60,768 nt of DNA from Mariniphaga sp. Its GTDB lineage: Bacteria; Bacteroidota; Bacteroidia; Bacteroidales; Prolixibacteraceae. Under the pieces are notes generated by a model. That model was given only the letters and a program-made list of their open reading frames with translations, did no database searches and was not told the origin of the DNA. Shown here piece after piece: positions 50,028 to 57,155 of the stretch. The stretch covers positions 1 through 60,768 of the forward strand of contig JAAFHB010000005.1 in NCBI GenBank assembly GCA_010906965.1. The letters are read 5' to 3'. The translations under genes and the position numbers were made by a program. How positions within the stretch are numbered: the stretch's first letter is position 1; each line of letters begins with the position of its first letter.

Positions 50028-51803
50028 TTACAGGTTTATTTCTATGTCAGTCAAATAAATTGAGTTATCTACTTTTTTGTAAGAAAATTGATAACAAGAT
50101 CCGAAATCGGTATCTACAATTGCTAATCCTCTTCCTTTCTGTGAACCCGGCAAAAACTCTTTATTAGACTTTGATGTTAAAATCATTCTTAAGCTATTAT
50201 GATCTAAAAACGTGGCATTATTTTCGCGGCAATACCTGACATATATAGGATATAAGCTTGCAATCTTAATTTGAATAATATCAATAGGTATGTTATTTAG
50301 TTTCTTTATATTGAAATGTGCTATTTTTGAGTTGAAACCATTAAATTCTATAACCAATCCCTTTTTAATTGAGTTTGAAAAGCTTTCCCAAAATATTGAA
50401 ACAGCTCCACTTTGTTTTAAGAGGTTGTTTTGATTTTCTGCATTTTCAATAATTGAACGACGAACACTAATAAAATCGAAAGGAAATTTTAATTTATCCC
50501 AAAGTATTGTTGCAGGCGTCATAAGTAACGCGACATGGTTTATAGTCCGTTCCGGGAAAGTTTCTTTATAGCTGGTTTTAAGATCTGAAACATTTTTTGC
50601 AAATGACTCTTTAAACTCATTTTGAAATAATTCTCTTTGGCTTAATATTTCAATCAAAACATTTCCCAAACCATTATCTGCAGCAGTTTTCAATTTGTCG
50701 TATGCTCCTTTTTGAGTATCACTAAATTTGGATTCTTCAAAATTCAAAAGGATCATTCTGGAAAGGATTGCAGTTTTTTGAGTTGGTAAATGGTTTCCGT
50801 CGAAAATTAAACCCGATCGAACCGGAAAACTTTTGGTTTTATTGTCATTGCTTTTAACACCTGTTGTGCGGCCAGCTCCATCATAAGCAGTTAAAATAAA
50901 ATCCTGAGCCTTTTCATCCGTTTCATTCGTGTATTCCTTAAAATAAAAAAGACTGTTGATCCTGGTTGATGCAAGCCGGGATAATGCTATACTGGTTGCG
51001 TTGTTTAATGGTGTGCCTATTATGTCGCTTCCGAACAAGCTTAAGAGCCTTTCGACATAAGAAGTTTTACCCGTTCCAAAGTCACCAAAAAGAAATAAAA
51101 AGGGAAAGAAACGTACCTGATTAAAAATAACATCTCTAAAAACTGATAGAATCAAAAACAAAATACCTATTGCACCATTAACACCAAAAGACTGATAAAA
51201 TAAATCAGACCATTCAGAAAACCCGATATTACCAGGCTTAAAACTATACAGCTTTTCAGTGTCAAATTCCTCATTTGTGAAATTTGCCAACCCATAAGCA
51301 GGCAGATAGAATCTTTTTTTTTCACAATTGATTATGCCAATTTCATTAACCTTCAAAATTTCTTTGTTTGAGAAAACCGCGTTTGCAAAAACATAAACCT
51401 CATGTTCCTGGTTCCATCCTAATACACTTAGAATAATAGCCTCAATTTCGGTATCCATTAACACGCCAAAAATGATTTTCATTTGGTATGCAGAACCTAA
51501 AAAAGTACATCGTTTACTTTTCAGAATCGTTTCGAATGTCTCAGGCTTCATTTCGGATGAATAGACCTCAATTATTCCAATTTCTTCGGTATTTCGCTGT
51601 ATTTTAATGATCCTTTTTGAATTGTTTGTTCCGTTAATCAAATGAAACAAGCTTTCCATTACAAAATTGGATAATATATTGTCGACTGGAGTTTTCCCAC
51701 GGTGTTCTATATTAAAGTATTTTCCATTTCTTATAAAAAACCCGTTGTTTTTCAGATCTTCACTTTCATTTTCAGAATCGGGAATTTTTGCCAAGTAGTT
51801 CAT
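50028..51803 (-). CDS. Phage/plasmid replicative helicase (D5/primase-C-terminal helicase-like)
   Basis: A 591-residue protein. The Walker A is LFGDFGTGKTSYVERLL at about residue 245; FFPFLFLFGDFGTGK and the following SLFYFKEYTNE and SGLIFDGNHLPTQ segments are the sensor region of superfamily 3/D5-type helicases. The first 200 residues do not match a known primase. With the TOPRIM protein it would form a replication module around the iteron-like cluster. Start MNYLAKIPDSEN. Confidence 0.78.
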   Translation of the reverse strand: MNYLAKIPDSENESEDLKNNGFFIRNGKYFNIEHRGKTPVDNILSNFVMESLFHLINGTNNSKRIIKIQRNTEEIGIIEVYSSEMKPETFETILKSKRCTFLGSAYQMKIIFGVLMDTEIEAIILSVLGWNQEHEVYVFANAVFSNKEILKVNEIGIINCEKKRFYLPAYGLANFTNEEFDTEKLYSFKPGNIGFSEWSDLFYQSFGVNGAIGILFLILSVFRDVIFNQVRFFPFLFLFGDFGTGKTSYVERLLSLFGSDIIGTPLNNATSIALSRLASTRINSLFYFKEYTNETDEKAQDFILTAYDGAGRTTGVKSNDNKTKSFPVRSGLIFDGNHLPTQKTAILSRMILLNFEESKFSDTQKGAYDKLKTAADNGLGNVLIEILSQRELFQNEFKESFAKNVSDLKTSYKETFPERTINHVALLMTPATILWDKLKFPFDFISVRRSIIENAENQNNLLKQSGAVSIFWESFSNSIKKGLVIEFNGFNSKIAHFNIKKLNNIPIDIIQIKIASLYPIYVRYCRENNATFLDHNSLRMILTSKSNKEFLPGSQKGRGLAIVDTDFGSCYQFSYKKVDNSIYLTDIEINL

Positions 51804-51825
51804 TCTTTACCTTGTTTTGATACAA

Positions 51826-52032
51826 TTAATTATTTTTCAATGTTTCGTCAAGAGAGAATCTAATCAATCTTGCAAAAGTGACTTTCTTCTCCTTGCAAAG
51901 TTTTTTGAAAATTTTATGTTCTTCACGTGTCAGCCTGGTAGCTATTACTATATTCCTGGCGGCGTCCTTTTTAATTCTTTGAGCATTCTTGATCTTTAAG
52001 TTTTTAATTTCGATTGCAAATGTCGTTTTCTG
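51826..52032 (-). CDS. RHH-like ORF without a normal start codon
   Basis: In the same frame as the 88-aa gene and directly after its TAA, 68 codons run to a TAA at 51826. The latter part (NIVIATRLTREEHKIFKKL and TFARLIRFSLDETL) fits a ribbon-helix-helix protein of the Arc/MetJ or plasmid-copy-control type. There is no ATG, GTG or TTG before it; ATC or ATT starts, readthrough of the CAA-TAA-CAG stop, or a frameshift/decay are possible. Confidence 0.45.
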   Translation of the reverse strand, partial: QKTTFAIEIKNLKIKNAQRIKKDAARNIVIATRLTREEHKIFKKLCKEKKVTFARLIRFSLDETLKNN

Positions 52033-52299
52033 TTATTGAAGTTTAGATTCACTATCTGCAAGGTCTTTTAGATTTCTACGAACATATGAGAGCATAGTCG
52101 AAATTGTAACAGCTTCTTCCTTGTAATGTGCTGGTATCACATCAATGAGCTCAACAATAAAACACACGGCTTCGGCAATCGCTTCAAGGTCCAAATTAAG
52201 ACACTCACCTTTCTTTTCCTGATATTCATGCAGTCTCTTTACAACGGCATCGTTTAAGACTATGCCTTCAATTTTTGGGTACTCATTAGTAGTTTTCAT
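52033..52299 (-). CDS. Small hypothetical protein (88 aa), paralogue group A
   Basis: Begins MKTTNEYPKIEGIVL. The stretch LEAIAEAVCFIVELIDVIPAHYKEEAV follows the same pattern as the 84-residue protein at 47260. The stop TAA is followed in frame by the RHH-like ORF. Confidence 0.6.
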   Translation of the reverse strand: MKTTNEYPKIEGIVLNDAVVKRLHEYQEKKGECLNLDLEAIAEAVCFIVELIDVIPAHYKEEAVTISTMLSYVRRNLKDLADSESKLQ

Positions 52300-52413
52300 T
52301 ATGCTAAATTTTTAGGTAATTGATTTTTTTCCTTTACTTTTACGATTCGTTCTTATTGTATAAATTGCCCCTGTGGTGGGGTGCAACCTTGAGCAGAAAT
52401 GCTTGAGATTTTT

Positions 52414-52689
52414 TTATGATACATCCTTATCGCTTTTTTGCATGGCCGCAATAAGTTCCGACTGCAAATAAAATTTTTTTCTGCCTTGGCCATGCTCTTT
52501 AATAATTCCGTCGCGGGTCCAGTTAAACATTGTTTGGTAGGAGACGCCTAAAAATTTGGCTGCTTGCCTTCTATTCTTACTTTCCGATAAATCGATTACC
52601 TTACTTGGTTCTGATCTCTCTTCCCTGAGTACTTCCCTTATGGTTTCCTTCAGGTCATCCTTGCTCGTTACGAATACTAATTGTGTCAT
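52414..52689 (-). CDS. Helix-turn-helix protein (excisionase-like, HTH_17)
   Basis: A 91-residue protein: a charged N-terminal helix (KDDLKETIREVLREERSE) and a winged-helix domain (NRRQAAKFLGVSYQTMFNWTRDGII, then GQGRKKFYLQSELIA). Common in Bacteroidota mobile elements. A directionality or transcription factor. It lies 5 bp after the 65-aa gene. Confidence 0.82.
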   Translation of the reverse strand: MTQLVFVTSKDDLKETIREVLREERSEPSKVIDLSESKNRRQAAKFLGVSYQTMFNWTRDGIIKEHGQGRKKFYLQSELIAAMQKSDKDVS

Positions 52690-52694
52690 TTTGT

Positions 52695-52892
52695 TTAAAT
52701 AAGTTCAGTTAAAGGAATTTCAAAGAATGCTACAATAGATTTTAACTCCGATACATTCGGCTCAATTTCGCCCCTGTAAATCTGGCCCCAACGCTTCTGA
52801 TTAATTTTCATTCCATCGTAAAACGATTGATTAGGCACAAACACAAAGTTTTTGCCCTCCTTTTCTTTAATGATTTTTTCAATTTTTGTCAT
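52695..52892 (-). CDS. Cro-like small regulator (65 aa)
   Basis: A 65-residue protein with MKINQKRWGQIYRGEIEPNVSELKSIVAFF, the form of a compact XRE/Cro domain. It starts the leftward operon and is divergent from the XRE repressor at 53033, so the pair is placed as a Cro/CI-type switch. Confidence 0.55.
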   Translation of the reverse strand: MTKIEKIIKEKEGKNFVFVPNQSFYDGMKINQKRWGQIYRGEIEPNVSELKSIVAFFEIPLTELI

Positions 52893-53032
52893 GATTACTA
52901 TTTTTACGTTCTATATTTCTGCACAAATATAAGTCATAGTTATATTAATACCAAATATTTTTAAATAAATATTCCATATAGTTATAATTATATTTTGACG
53001 GTATTTATTCCAAATAGTATTAATTTAGCGGA
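52893..53032. promoter_or_regulatory. Divergent operator/promoter region of element 2
   Basis: A 140-bp, highly AT-rich gap between divergent regulators. It holds ATTAATAC (52948) and its inverse GTATTAAT (53018), two direct ATAGTTATA copies and AATATTT/AAATATT inverted pairs, fitting several repressor sites over back-to-back promoters. Confidence 0.5.
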
Positions 53033-53494
53033 ATGTTACTGCTAAAACACATAAAAGAAATACGAAAGGCAAAAGGTGTCAGTCAAAAACAAATGGCTGA
53101 AAAGTTAAATATTAGCCAACCGGCCTATCAAAAGATTGAATCTGGAGAGATTGTTTTAGGTATTGAGCGGTTTTTGGCCATTTGTAAAATTCTTGATATA
53201 AAGTCATACAATCAGATTCTTCCTGCAATAAATATAGATGCATCTGAGGAAATTACGAAAGTGCTTATCAGTGGTAGTATGGCATTCGAAATTATACACA
53301 AAAACGCGATGCATACAATTAAGTTAGTGGATGAACTTTCGGCTAAAATAGCAGTCTCTAATAAAAACACAAATGAAGATATTTTAAAAGACCTTGAATT
53401 TGTAATCAGCTATTTGAAGATAATTAGCGGTGAAAGCATGAAAAATGAATATAAGTTCAGGGAAATACAAAATTTAATGGAAAGCATTGATTAA
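53033..53494 (+). CDS. XRE family transcriptional repressor
   Basis: A 153-residue protein with an N-terminal XRE helix-turn-helix (LLKHIKEIRKAKGVSQKQMAEKLNISQPAYQKIESGE) at residues 1-60 and a helical C-terminal part for dimer contacts. It is the only certain plus-strand gene in element 2, and it faces the Cro-like gene. A likely repressor of the replication and late genes. Confidence 0.9.
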   Translation: MLLLKHIKEIRKAKGVSQKQMAEKLNISQPAYQKIESGEIVLGIERFLAICKILDIKSYNQILPAINIDASEEITKVLISGSMAFEIIHKNAMHTIKLVDELSAKIAVSNKNTNEDILKDLEFVISYLKIISGESMKNEYKFREIQNLMESID

Positions 53495-53546
53495 TCCAGT
53501 CTTCTTGTTCAATGGTCTAAAGATTTTTTATTGTTTGCTCTTTCCT

Positions 53547-53801
53547 TTAATAGTGATATTTACATTGGGCAATGTATAAAATATCGTCCTCTACCTTATA
53601 AACAAGCCTGTGTTCGCCTGTTATTCTTCGGGACCAGTATCCGGAAAGGTTTTGGCGCAATGCTTCAGGTTTACCGGTTCCTTCAAACGGTGTACGCTGG
53701 CACTCTTTTATAAGGGTATTTATTTTGTGTAATACCTTACGATCGGTTTCTATCCAGTACTGATAATCTTCCCATGCAGATTGATCCCAAAGTAAATCCA
53801 T
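53547..53801 (-). CDS. yoeB: Txe/YoeB family toxin
   Basis: A ribosome-dependent mRNA endonuclease of the YoeB family, 84 residues, the usual size. The catalytic residues are visible: the glutamate in RTPFEGTGKPEAL, the arginine in WSRRITGEHRLVY and the C-terminal CKYHY with its histidine and tyrosine. It follows the antitoxin gene by 5 bp. Confidence 0.95.
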   Translation of the reverse strand: MDLLWDQSAWEDYQYWIETDRKVLHKINTLIKECQRTPFEGTGKPEALRQNLSGYWSRRITGEHRLVYKVEDDILYIAQCKYHY

Positions 53802-53806
53802 CCTGA

Positions 53807-54061
53807 TTATTCGATTAAAGATTTTTTTAACAAATTACGCTTGCCATTTATATTATCAATCGAATTTTCGAGACGTGTGCGGTTGTTTTTGCTCCGGGTA
53901 AGGTGTAATGTTTCCTGTAAAGAATTGAATTCAGTCAGAGACATCATAACAACACTTTGCCCTTTGGGCCTGTGAACCACTAAAAGATCATCATCATTGG
54001 TAACAGCATCAAGACTGGCCTTTAGATTCTGCCTTAATTCGGAAAAATTTACTGCTCTCAT
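53807..54061 (-). CDS. yefM: YefM/Phd family antitoxin
   Basis: An 84-residue antitoxin. The N-terminal DNA-binding domain begins MRAVNFSELRQNLKASLDAV, followed by VVHRPKGQSVVMMSLTEFNSLQET and a C-terminal disordered YoeB-binding tail. It sits between the integrase and the toxin gene. Its promoter and first 12 codons are duplicated at 57518-57594. Confidence 0.95.
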   Translation of the reverse strand: MRAVNFSELRQNLKASLDAVTNDDDLLVVHRPKGQSVVMMSLTEFNSLQETLHLTRSKNNRTRLENSIDNINGKRNLLKKSLIE

Positions 54062-54101
54062 AATTCATTCTATTTATTTCCGTACAAAATTAAGTACTTT
54101 A
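54025..54101 (-). repeat. yefM promoter and 5' end, copy 1 of a 77-bp repeat
   Basis: Covers codons 1-12 of yefM and about 40 bases upstream with the palindromes AAGTACTT and GTAC, likely autoregulatory operator sites. It matches 57518-57594 with about three changes. Confidence 0.85.
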
Positions 54102-54112
54102 TTTGTGATTTC

Positions 54113-55348
54113 CTAAAGATCTCCAAAAGCTGCGGTGAGTTTTTCAATTTTTAAATCTCTCGAAACTTGCAGGTATCTCCTTAGTGTTTTCTCCCTGGTT
54201 ATTCCGGTAATTGATTTTATCATTTCAATATCCATACCTCTGTCATATGCCAGGCAAATAAATGTTTTCCGTGCCGTATGGGTTCCAATCAATTCAAATT
54301 TAGGCTTGTGTTCGGTAATCGTAATGTTTTTTTCAAAAGTTTTATATTCTGTTGGCGTGTTGATTAATGCCAATTTACAACATTCTTTTATATAGTCGTT
54401 TAATCTTTGGTTTGAAAATTTCGGCAAAAGCTTGTACTGTTCCGGGTATCGTTCGATTATTGTCGTGACACCCTGAAATAGTGGAATAATAACTTCCTTG
54501 TTTGTTTTTTGCGTAGTGATCTTAATCAGACCATCCGAAACATTGCCTTTAGTCAATCGCTGAAGATCGCAGTACCTTAGCCCGGTTAAACAGCCAAAAC
54601 AAAAGAAATCCCTGGCATTCCTGAGTTTCAAATTTTCAAACTTAAAATTAATCAGCTGCTGCAGTTCCGGGAAGGTTAGATGAATGATTGAACCTTCTTT
54701 TTCCGGTGCTGAAAACCGCTTGTAAATGGTATTAGTATGGTAATCCCTTTCGTGGCTCCATGTCATAAAGGCTTTAAACTTGTCATTAATAGATGAAAGG
54801 TAATTATAGCGACGTGCGTTCGTGATCAGTACGTTTTCTTTTAATCGGTCAAAGAATACCAGGTTAATACTTTCAAAAGTCATTTTATACCTGGTAGTCG
54901 TTTCAAACTTCTTTAGGTAGTTCTTAATTGTTTTCCGGTTCCTGATGGTATTGGCTGCCCTCTCCAGTTCCCCGGCTTTTAAAAACTCTTCGTATGCCTC
55001 CCAGAACTCTTTTTTTACCGGGTTAAGTATTGATTCTTGTCCAATGTAAAAATTCTGAACAATTTCACTGGTGACCTGAATGTTTTGAAGTAAGCATTTA
55101 CGAAAAAATTCCTTTGCTTTATATTGATAGTCATCGAGAAACAGATTTGTCTTTTCAAAATCGTTATCCTTTTCTTCTTTTCTTGGCTCGATTACTCTTT
55201 GTTTTTTTCGGTTCCAGTATTTTGGCTTTACCTCACCAATATTTTTCCAGTTATTTTTACCATCTATGACTACATTTGCCCTGATCGGGACACATCCCTT
55301 TTCGTTGGGTTTTTTTGCAGAGTCAATGTAATATTTTAGATTTGCCAT
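54113..55348 (-). CDS. Tyrosine site-specific integrase of element 2
   Basis: A 411-residue tyrosine recombinase of the Bacteroidota phage_int_SAM_5 kind. An arm-binding domain comes first (to about 95), then the SAM-like domain (about 110-215), then the catalytic domain with TGLRYCDLQRL (Arg I), a HTARKTFICLAY block (His-x-x-Arg) and LRRYLQVS (tyrosine nucleophile). It reads inward from the right att. It shares little sequence with the element 1 integrase, though both target the same tRNA end. Confidence 0.95.
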   Translation of the reverse strand: MANLKYYIDSAKKPNEKGCVPIRANVVIDGKNNWKNIGEVKPKYWNRKKQRVIEPRKEEKDNDFEKTNLFLDDYQYKAKEFFRKCLLQNIQVTSEIVQNFYIGQESILNPVKKEFWEAYEEFLKAGELERAANTIRNRKTIKNYLKKFETTTRYKMTFESINLVFFDRLKENVLITNARRYNYLSSINDKFKAFMTWSHERDYHTNTIYKRFSAPEKEGSIIHLTFPELQQLINFKFENLKLRNARDFFCFGCLTGLRYCDLQRLTKGNVSDGLIKITTQKTNKEVIIPLFQGVTTIIERYPEQYKLLPKFSNQRLNDYIKECCKLALINTPTEYKTFEKNITITEHKPKFELIGTHTARKTFICLAYDRGMDIEMIKSITGITREKTLRRYLQVSRDLKIEKLTAAFGDL

Positions 55349-55396
55349 ATATTCTTAAACGATTTGCATTGCAATACTACAAAACAACCGGATAGC

Positions 55397-55423
55397 GGGG
55401 GAATAAATTGGGAAATTTTTTTG
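55397..55423 (+). repeat. Candidate integrase arm sites, right end of element 2
   Basis: GGGGGAAT at 55397 and TTGGGAAATTTTTTTG at 55408, in the same direction and spacing class as TAGGGGAAG and TTGGGGAATATTTTTG at the left end. Confidence 0.55.
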
Positions 55424-55534
55424 TAAATAAGTGTGATTAACATGAATTAATACGATCAAACAAAAATACAAATTCATCACATTTTCAAAGGGATTTATAC
55501 AACTGCATACAACATGAAACATATGTGGCGATTT

Positions 55535-55548
55535 CCGCCCCGGGTACT
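55535..55548 (+). repeat. att site 3, right end of element 2
   Basis: CCGCCCCGGGTACT, 14 bases identical to the core of att sites 1 and 2. It is the last copy of the tRNA-Leu tail in the window. Confidence 0.88.
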
Positions 55549-55554
55549 GAAAAC

Positions 55555-55590
55555 AAAGCCTTTATAATCATGGGATTATAAAGGCTTTTT
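55555..55590 (+). terminator. Hairpin terminator after att site 3
   Basis: A 15-bp perfect stem, AAAGCCTTTATAATC with GATTATAAAGGCTTT, 4-base loop, then TTTTT. This is either the native terminator of tRNA-Leu or one carried by a still older insertion. Confidence 0.92.
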
Positions 55591-55598
55591 CGTTTGCG

Positions 55599-55634
55599 AG
55601 TAACAAAATAGTAACACTAACAAACATAGTAACA
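55599..55634 (+). repeat. AGTAACA repeats beyond att site 3
   Basis: AGTAACA occurs at 55599, 55610 and 55628; the last two are part of ATAGTAACA. They stand in the same place relative to att and terminator as the arm sites of elements 1 and 2, which hints at the left end of a third element. No matching right end was found. Confidence 0.4.
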
Positions 55635-55635
55635 A

Positions 55636-55667
55636 GAAAACCGCCTCAAATCTCATTGAAACGGTTT
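55636..55667 (-). terminator. Hairpin downstream of the hipBST operon
   Basis: On the minus strand AAACCG...CGGTTTT with partial pairing inside (TTTCAAT/ATTTGAGG), then CTTG. A probable terminator; weaker than the att-linked ones. Confidence 0.45.
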
Positions 55668-55725
55668 CCCTGGTCTGATTTAATGAACTAAAGTTCAAGA
55701 TAGTTTCATGCAATATTCCAAAGTC

Positions 55726-55791
55726 CTAATCTTTAATGCAACGAACAGAAAAACCTCTTCCTATATAAACAGGTACCTTGCTGACATACGA
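55726..55791 (-). pseudogene. 3' remnant of a Fib_succ_major (FISUMP) domain protein
   Basis: In one frame the minus strand reads SYVSKVPVYIGRGFSVRCIKD followed by a stop. The ending GFSVRCIKD is the characteristic C-terminus of Fibrobacter succinogenes major paralogous domain proteins. Two stop codons lie directly upstream in this frame, and part of the expected upstream pattern seems to continue in another frame, so only a decayed fragment is left. Confidence 0.5.
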
Positions 55792-55839
55792 TCATCACGC
55801 ATGTGCGGGATTGTACAAAATTGTAGGAGAGGGATCTTC

Positions 55840-56826
55840 TTAGTTCAGCTTTAATTTCTTATACCTGGTTTGATATGCTTGCAGATAGTTGCGTTTTGTA
55901 TGTTCGCTTAAATAAGAGGCTTCGATCAGTTCGGTAACCTTATCTGAATTTGAAAGGATGTTTTCTAAAACTGCATCTGCCTGGCGCTTAATTAACTCAG
56001 CCAGTCCTGCCAGTAAATAAAATTGTTCCACGACTGTTCCTTTCGAGATATTTTTTGGTAAAAGCCCTTCATCCAATGCAAAATCAGAATCAGCAACATG
56101 TATTCGGGTATTAAGCAGATCATAAGCCGGACTCATTCGAAAATCACCAAGAGGAGTTTCCAAAAATGAGAAATTCTTAAAATGCGCATCACCATTTGAA
56201 AACAGGTAGTTAAACACAAGCAGCTTAAAAAGCTTTGGAGCTTCCGCTTTGTAGGCAGGTAAGAATTTTTTCATGAGCTCAAAAAGCTCCGAATAACTGC
56301 CTGAATATTTATAGTGTTCACCGTGCGTTTGAGGTGTTCTGCCTGCAATTGAGGCAAAATCTTCCTTTGCCCATTTGCTGCCGTCATCTCTTACATCAAA
56401 TCTTTTCGTGATATATGCAGGTTCGCCATTCTTAAAAAAAATCATCGCATTCTCAGCTGTCTCGATATTGAAAACCTGTCGGGCAATTTGCATTGTCAGG
56501 TGCTCATTGGCCGGCATCTGGTCTGAGTTTTTACCAGTATTCGGGACAGGCTTCAGAATGTAAGTACCTTGTTCCCCTTCAGTAATCAATCGAAGCTTGT
56601 TTTTTTCCAACAGAAGCGAAAATTTTTCCTGTACCCCCGATATGGAAATTCGTTTAATGTTATCCAGAAAAAGCGCCTCTGTGGATTCGTTTGTAGCCGG
56701 TGAGTCATAGGGCAGAAAATGGTATACCTTTTTAGCATTGAACAAACGGTTAAGGCAAGTTCTACTGTAGGTATCATATCCTGACATCAGGGTTCCCGGA
56801 CAATATTTTATTGTCGGAATGCTCAT
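55840..56826 (-). CDS. hipT: HipT: HipA-like kinase toxin of a HipBST system
   Basis: A 328-residue kinase matching the HipA C-terminal kinase core without the N-terminal subdomain, which is a separate gene here. The glycine-rich loop carries S61-I-S63 in ISISGVQEKFS, the site of autophosphorylation in known HipT. The catalytic loop is SNGDAHFKNFS (D213), and the metal-binding motif is SPAYDLLNT (D236). In the E. coli O127 system HipT phosphorylates tryptophanyl-tRNA synthetase; the target here is unknown. It overlaps hipS by 4 bases. Confidence 0.92.
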   Translation of the reverse strand: MSIPTIKYCPGTLMSGYDTYSRTCLNRLFNAKKVYHFLPYDSPATNESTEALFLDNIKRISISGVQEKFSLLLEKNKLRLITEGEQGTYILKPVPNTGKNSDQMPANEHLTMQIARQVFNIETAENAMIFFKNGEPAYITKRFDVRDDGSKWAKEDFASIAGRTPQTHGEHYKYSGSYSELFELMKKFLPAYKAEAPKLFKLLVFNYLFSNGDAHFKNFSFLETPLGDFRMSPAYDLLNTRIHVADSDFALDEGLLPKNISKGTVVEQFYLLAGLAELIKRQADAVLENILSNSDKVTELIEASYLSEHTKRNYLQAYQTRYKKLKLN

Positions 56827-57155
56827 ACAGGTTCCTGGATTTTTATTACCGTTACAGCCCCGAGGGTGTCGTATTTAGCCGTGGTGAGTAGCAAACCGAA
56901 GTAATCGTATTCGTCAATACGCATAAGCCTGCAAACAACTTGTTTATTTGAGCCCTCCGGCAGCATATTAAAAAAGAAGGGGAAAAGATAGTCAGCGTGA
57001 TACTCTTGACTTGTCTTGGGCAAGGCAAGGCTTATAGATGGCTTTCCGTTATCCGCCATCCAAAGATCGTTGTACGTATAGGTGAAAAAACCATTGTCAT
57101 CCTGCGTAAGAACTCCGGCCTCTTCTCCTTTATAGATTATTTTTGCCCTTCTCAT
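56823..57155 (-). CDS. hipS: HipS: small HipA N-terminal subdomain-like protein
   Basis: A 110-residue protein equal to the N-subdomain 1 of HipA (MRRAKIIYKGEEAGVLTQDDNGFFTYTYN; ISLALPKTSQEYHADYLFPFFFNMLPEG). In the three-gene HipBST systems this protein is the antitoxin that blocks HipT. It overlaps both hipB (4 bases) and hipT (4 bases), so the three are translationally coupled. Confidence 0.92.
   Translation of the reverse strand: MRRAKIIYKGEEAGVLTQDDNGFFTYTYNDLWMADNGKPSISLALPKTSQEYHADYLFPFFFNMLPEGSNKQVVCRLMRIDEYDYFGLLLTTAKYDTLGAVTVIKIQEPV

Larger units (their letters stand above)
41632..55548. mobile_element. Integrated element 2 (about 13.9 kb), satellite-like or reduced prophage
   Basis: The element is bounded by att sites 2 and 3 and has its integrase at the right end, reading inward, as in element 1. 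From right to left it holds integrase, YefM-YoeB, a repressor divergent from two small regulators, helicase, an iteron-like cluster, TOPRIM primase, small genes, then gp10-like, P-loop and tape measure proteins and unknown genes, closing with a terminator. No capsid, portal, protease or terminase is present in the 14 kb, and no frameshifted remains of them can be seen. Confidence 0.82.

Noticed and set aside
41632..55548. Complete prophage
   Set aside because: No terminase, portal, protease or major capsid protein is encoded in the 14 kb between the att sites.
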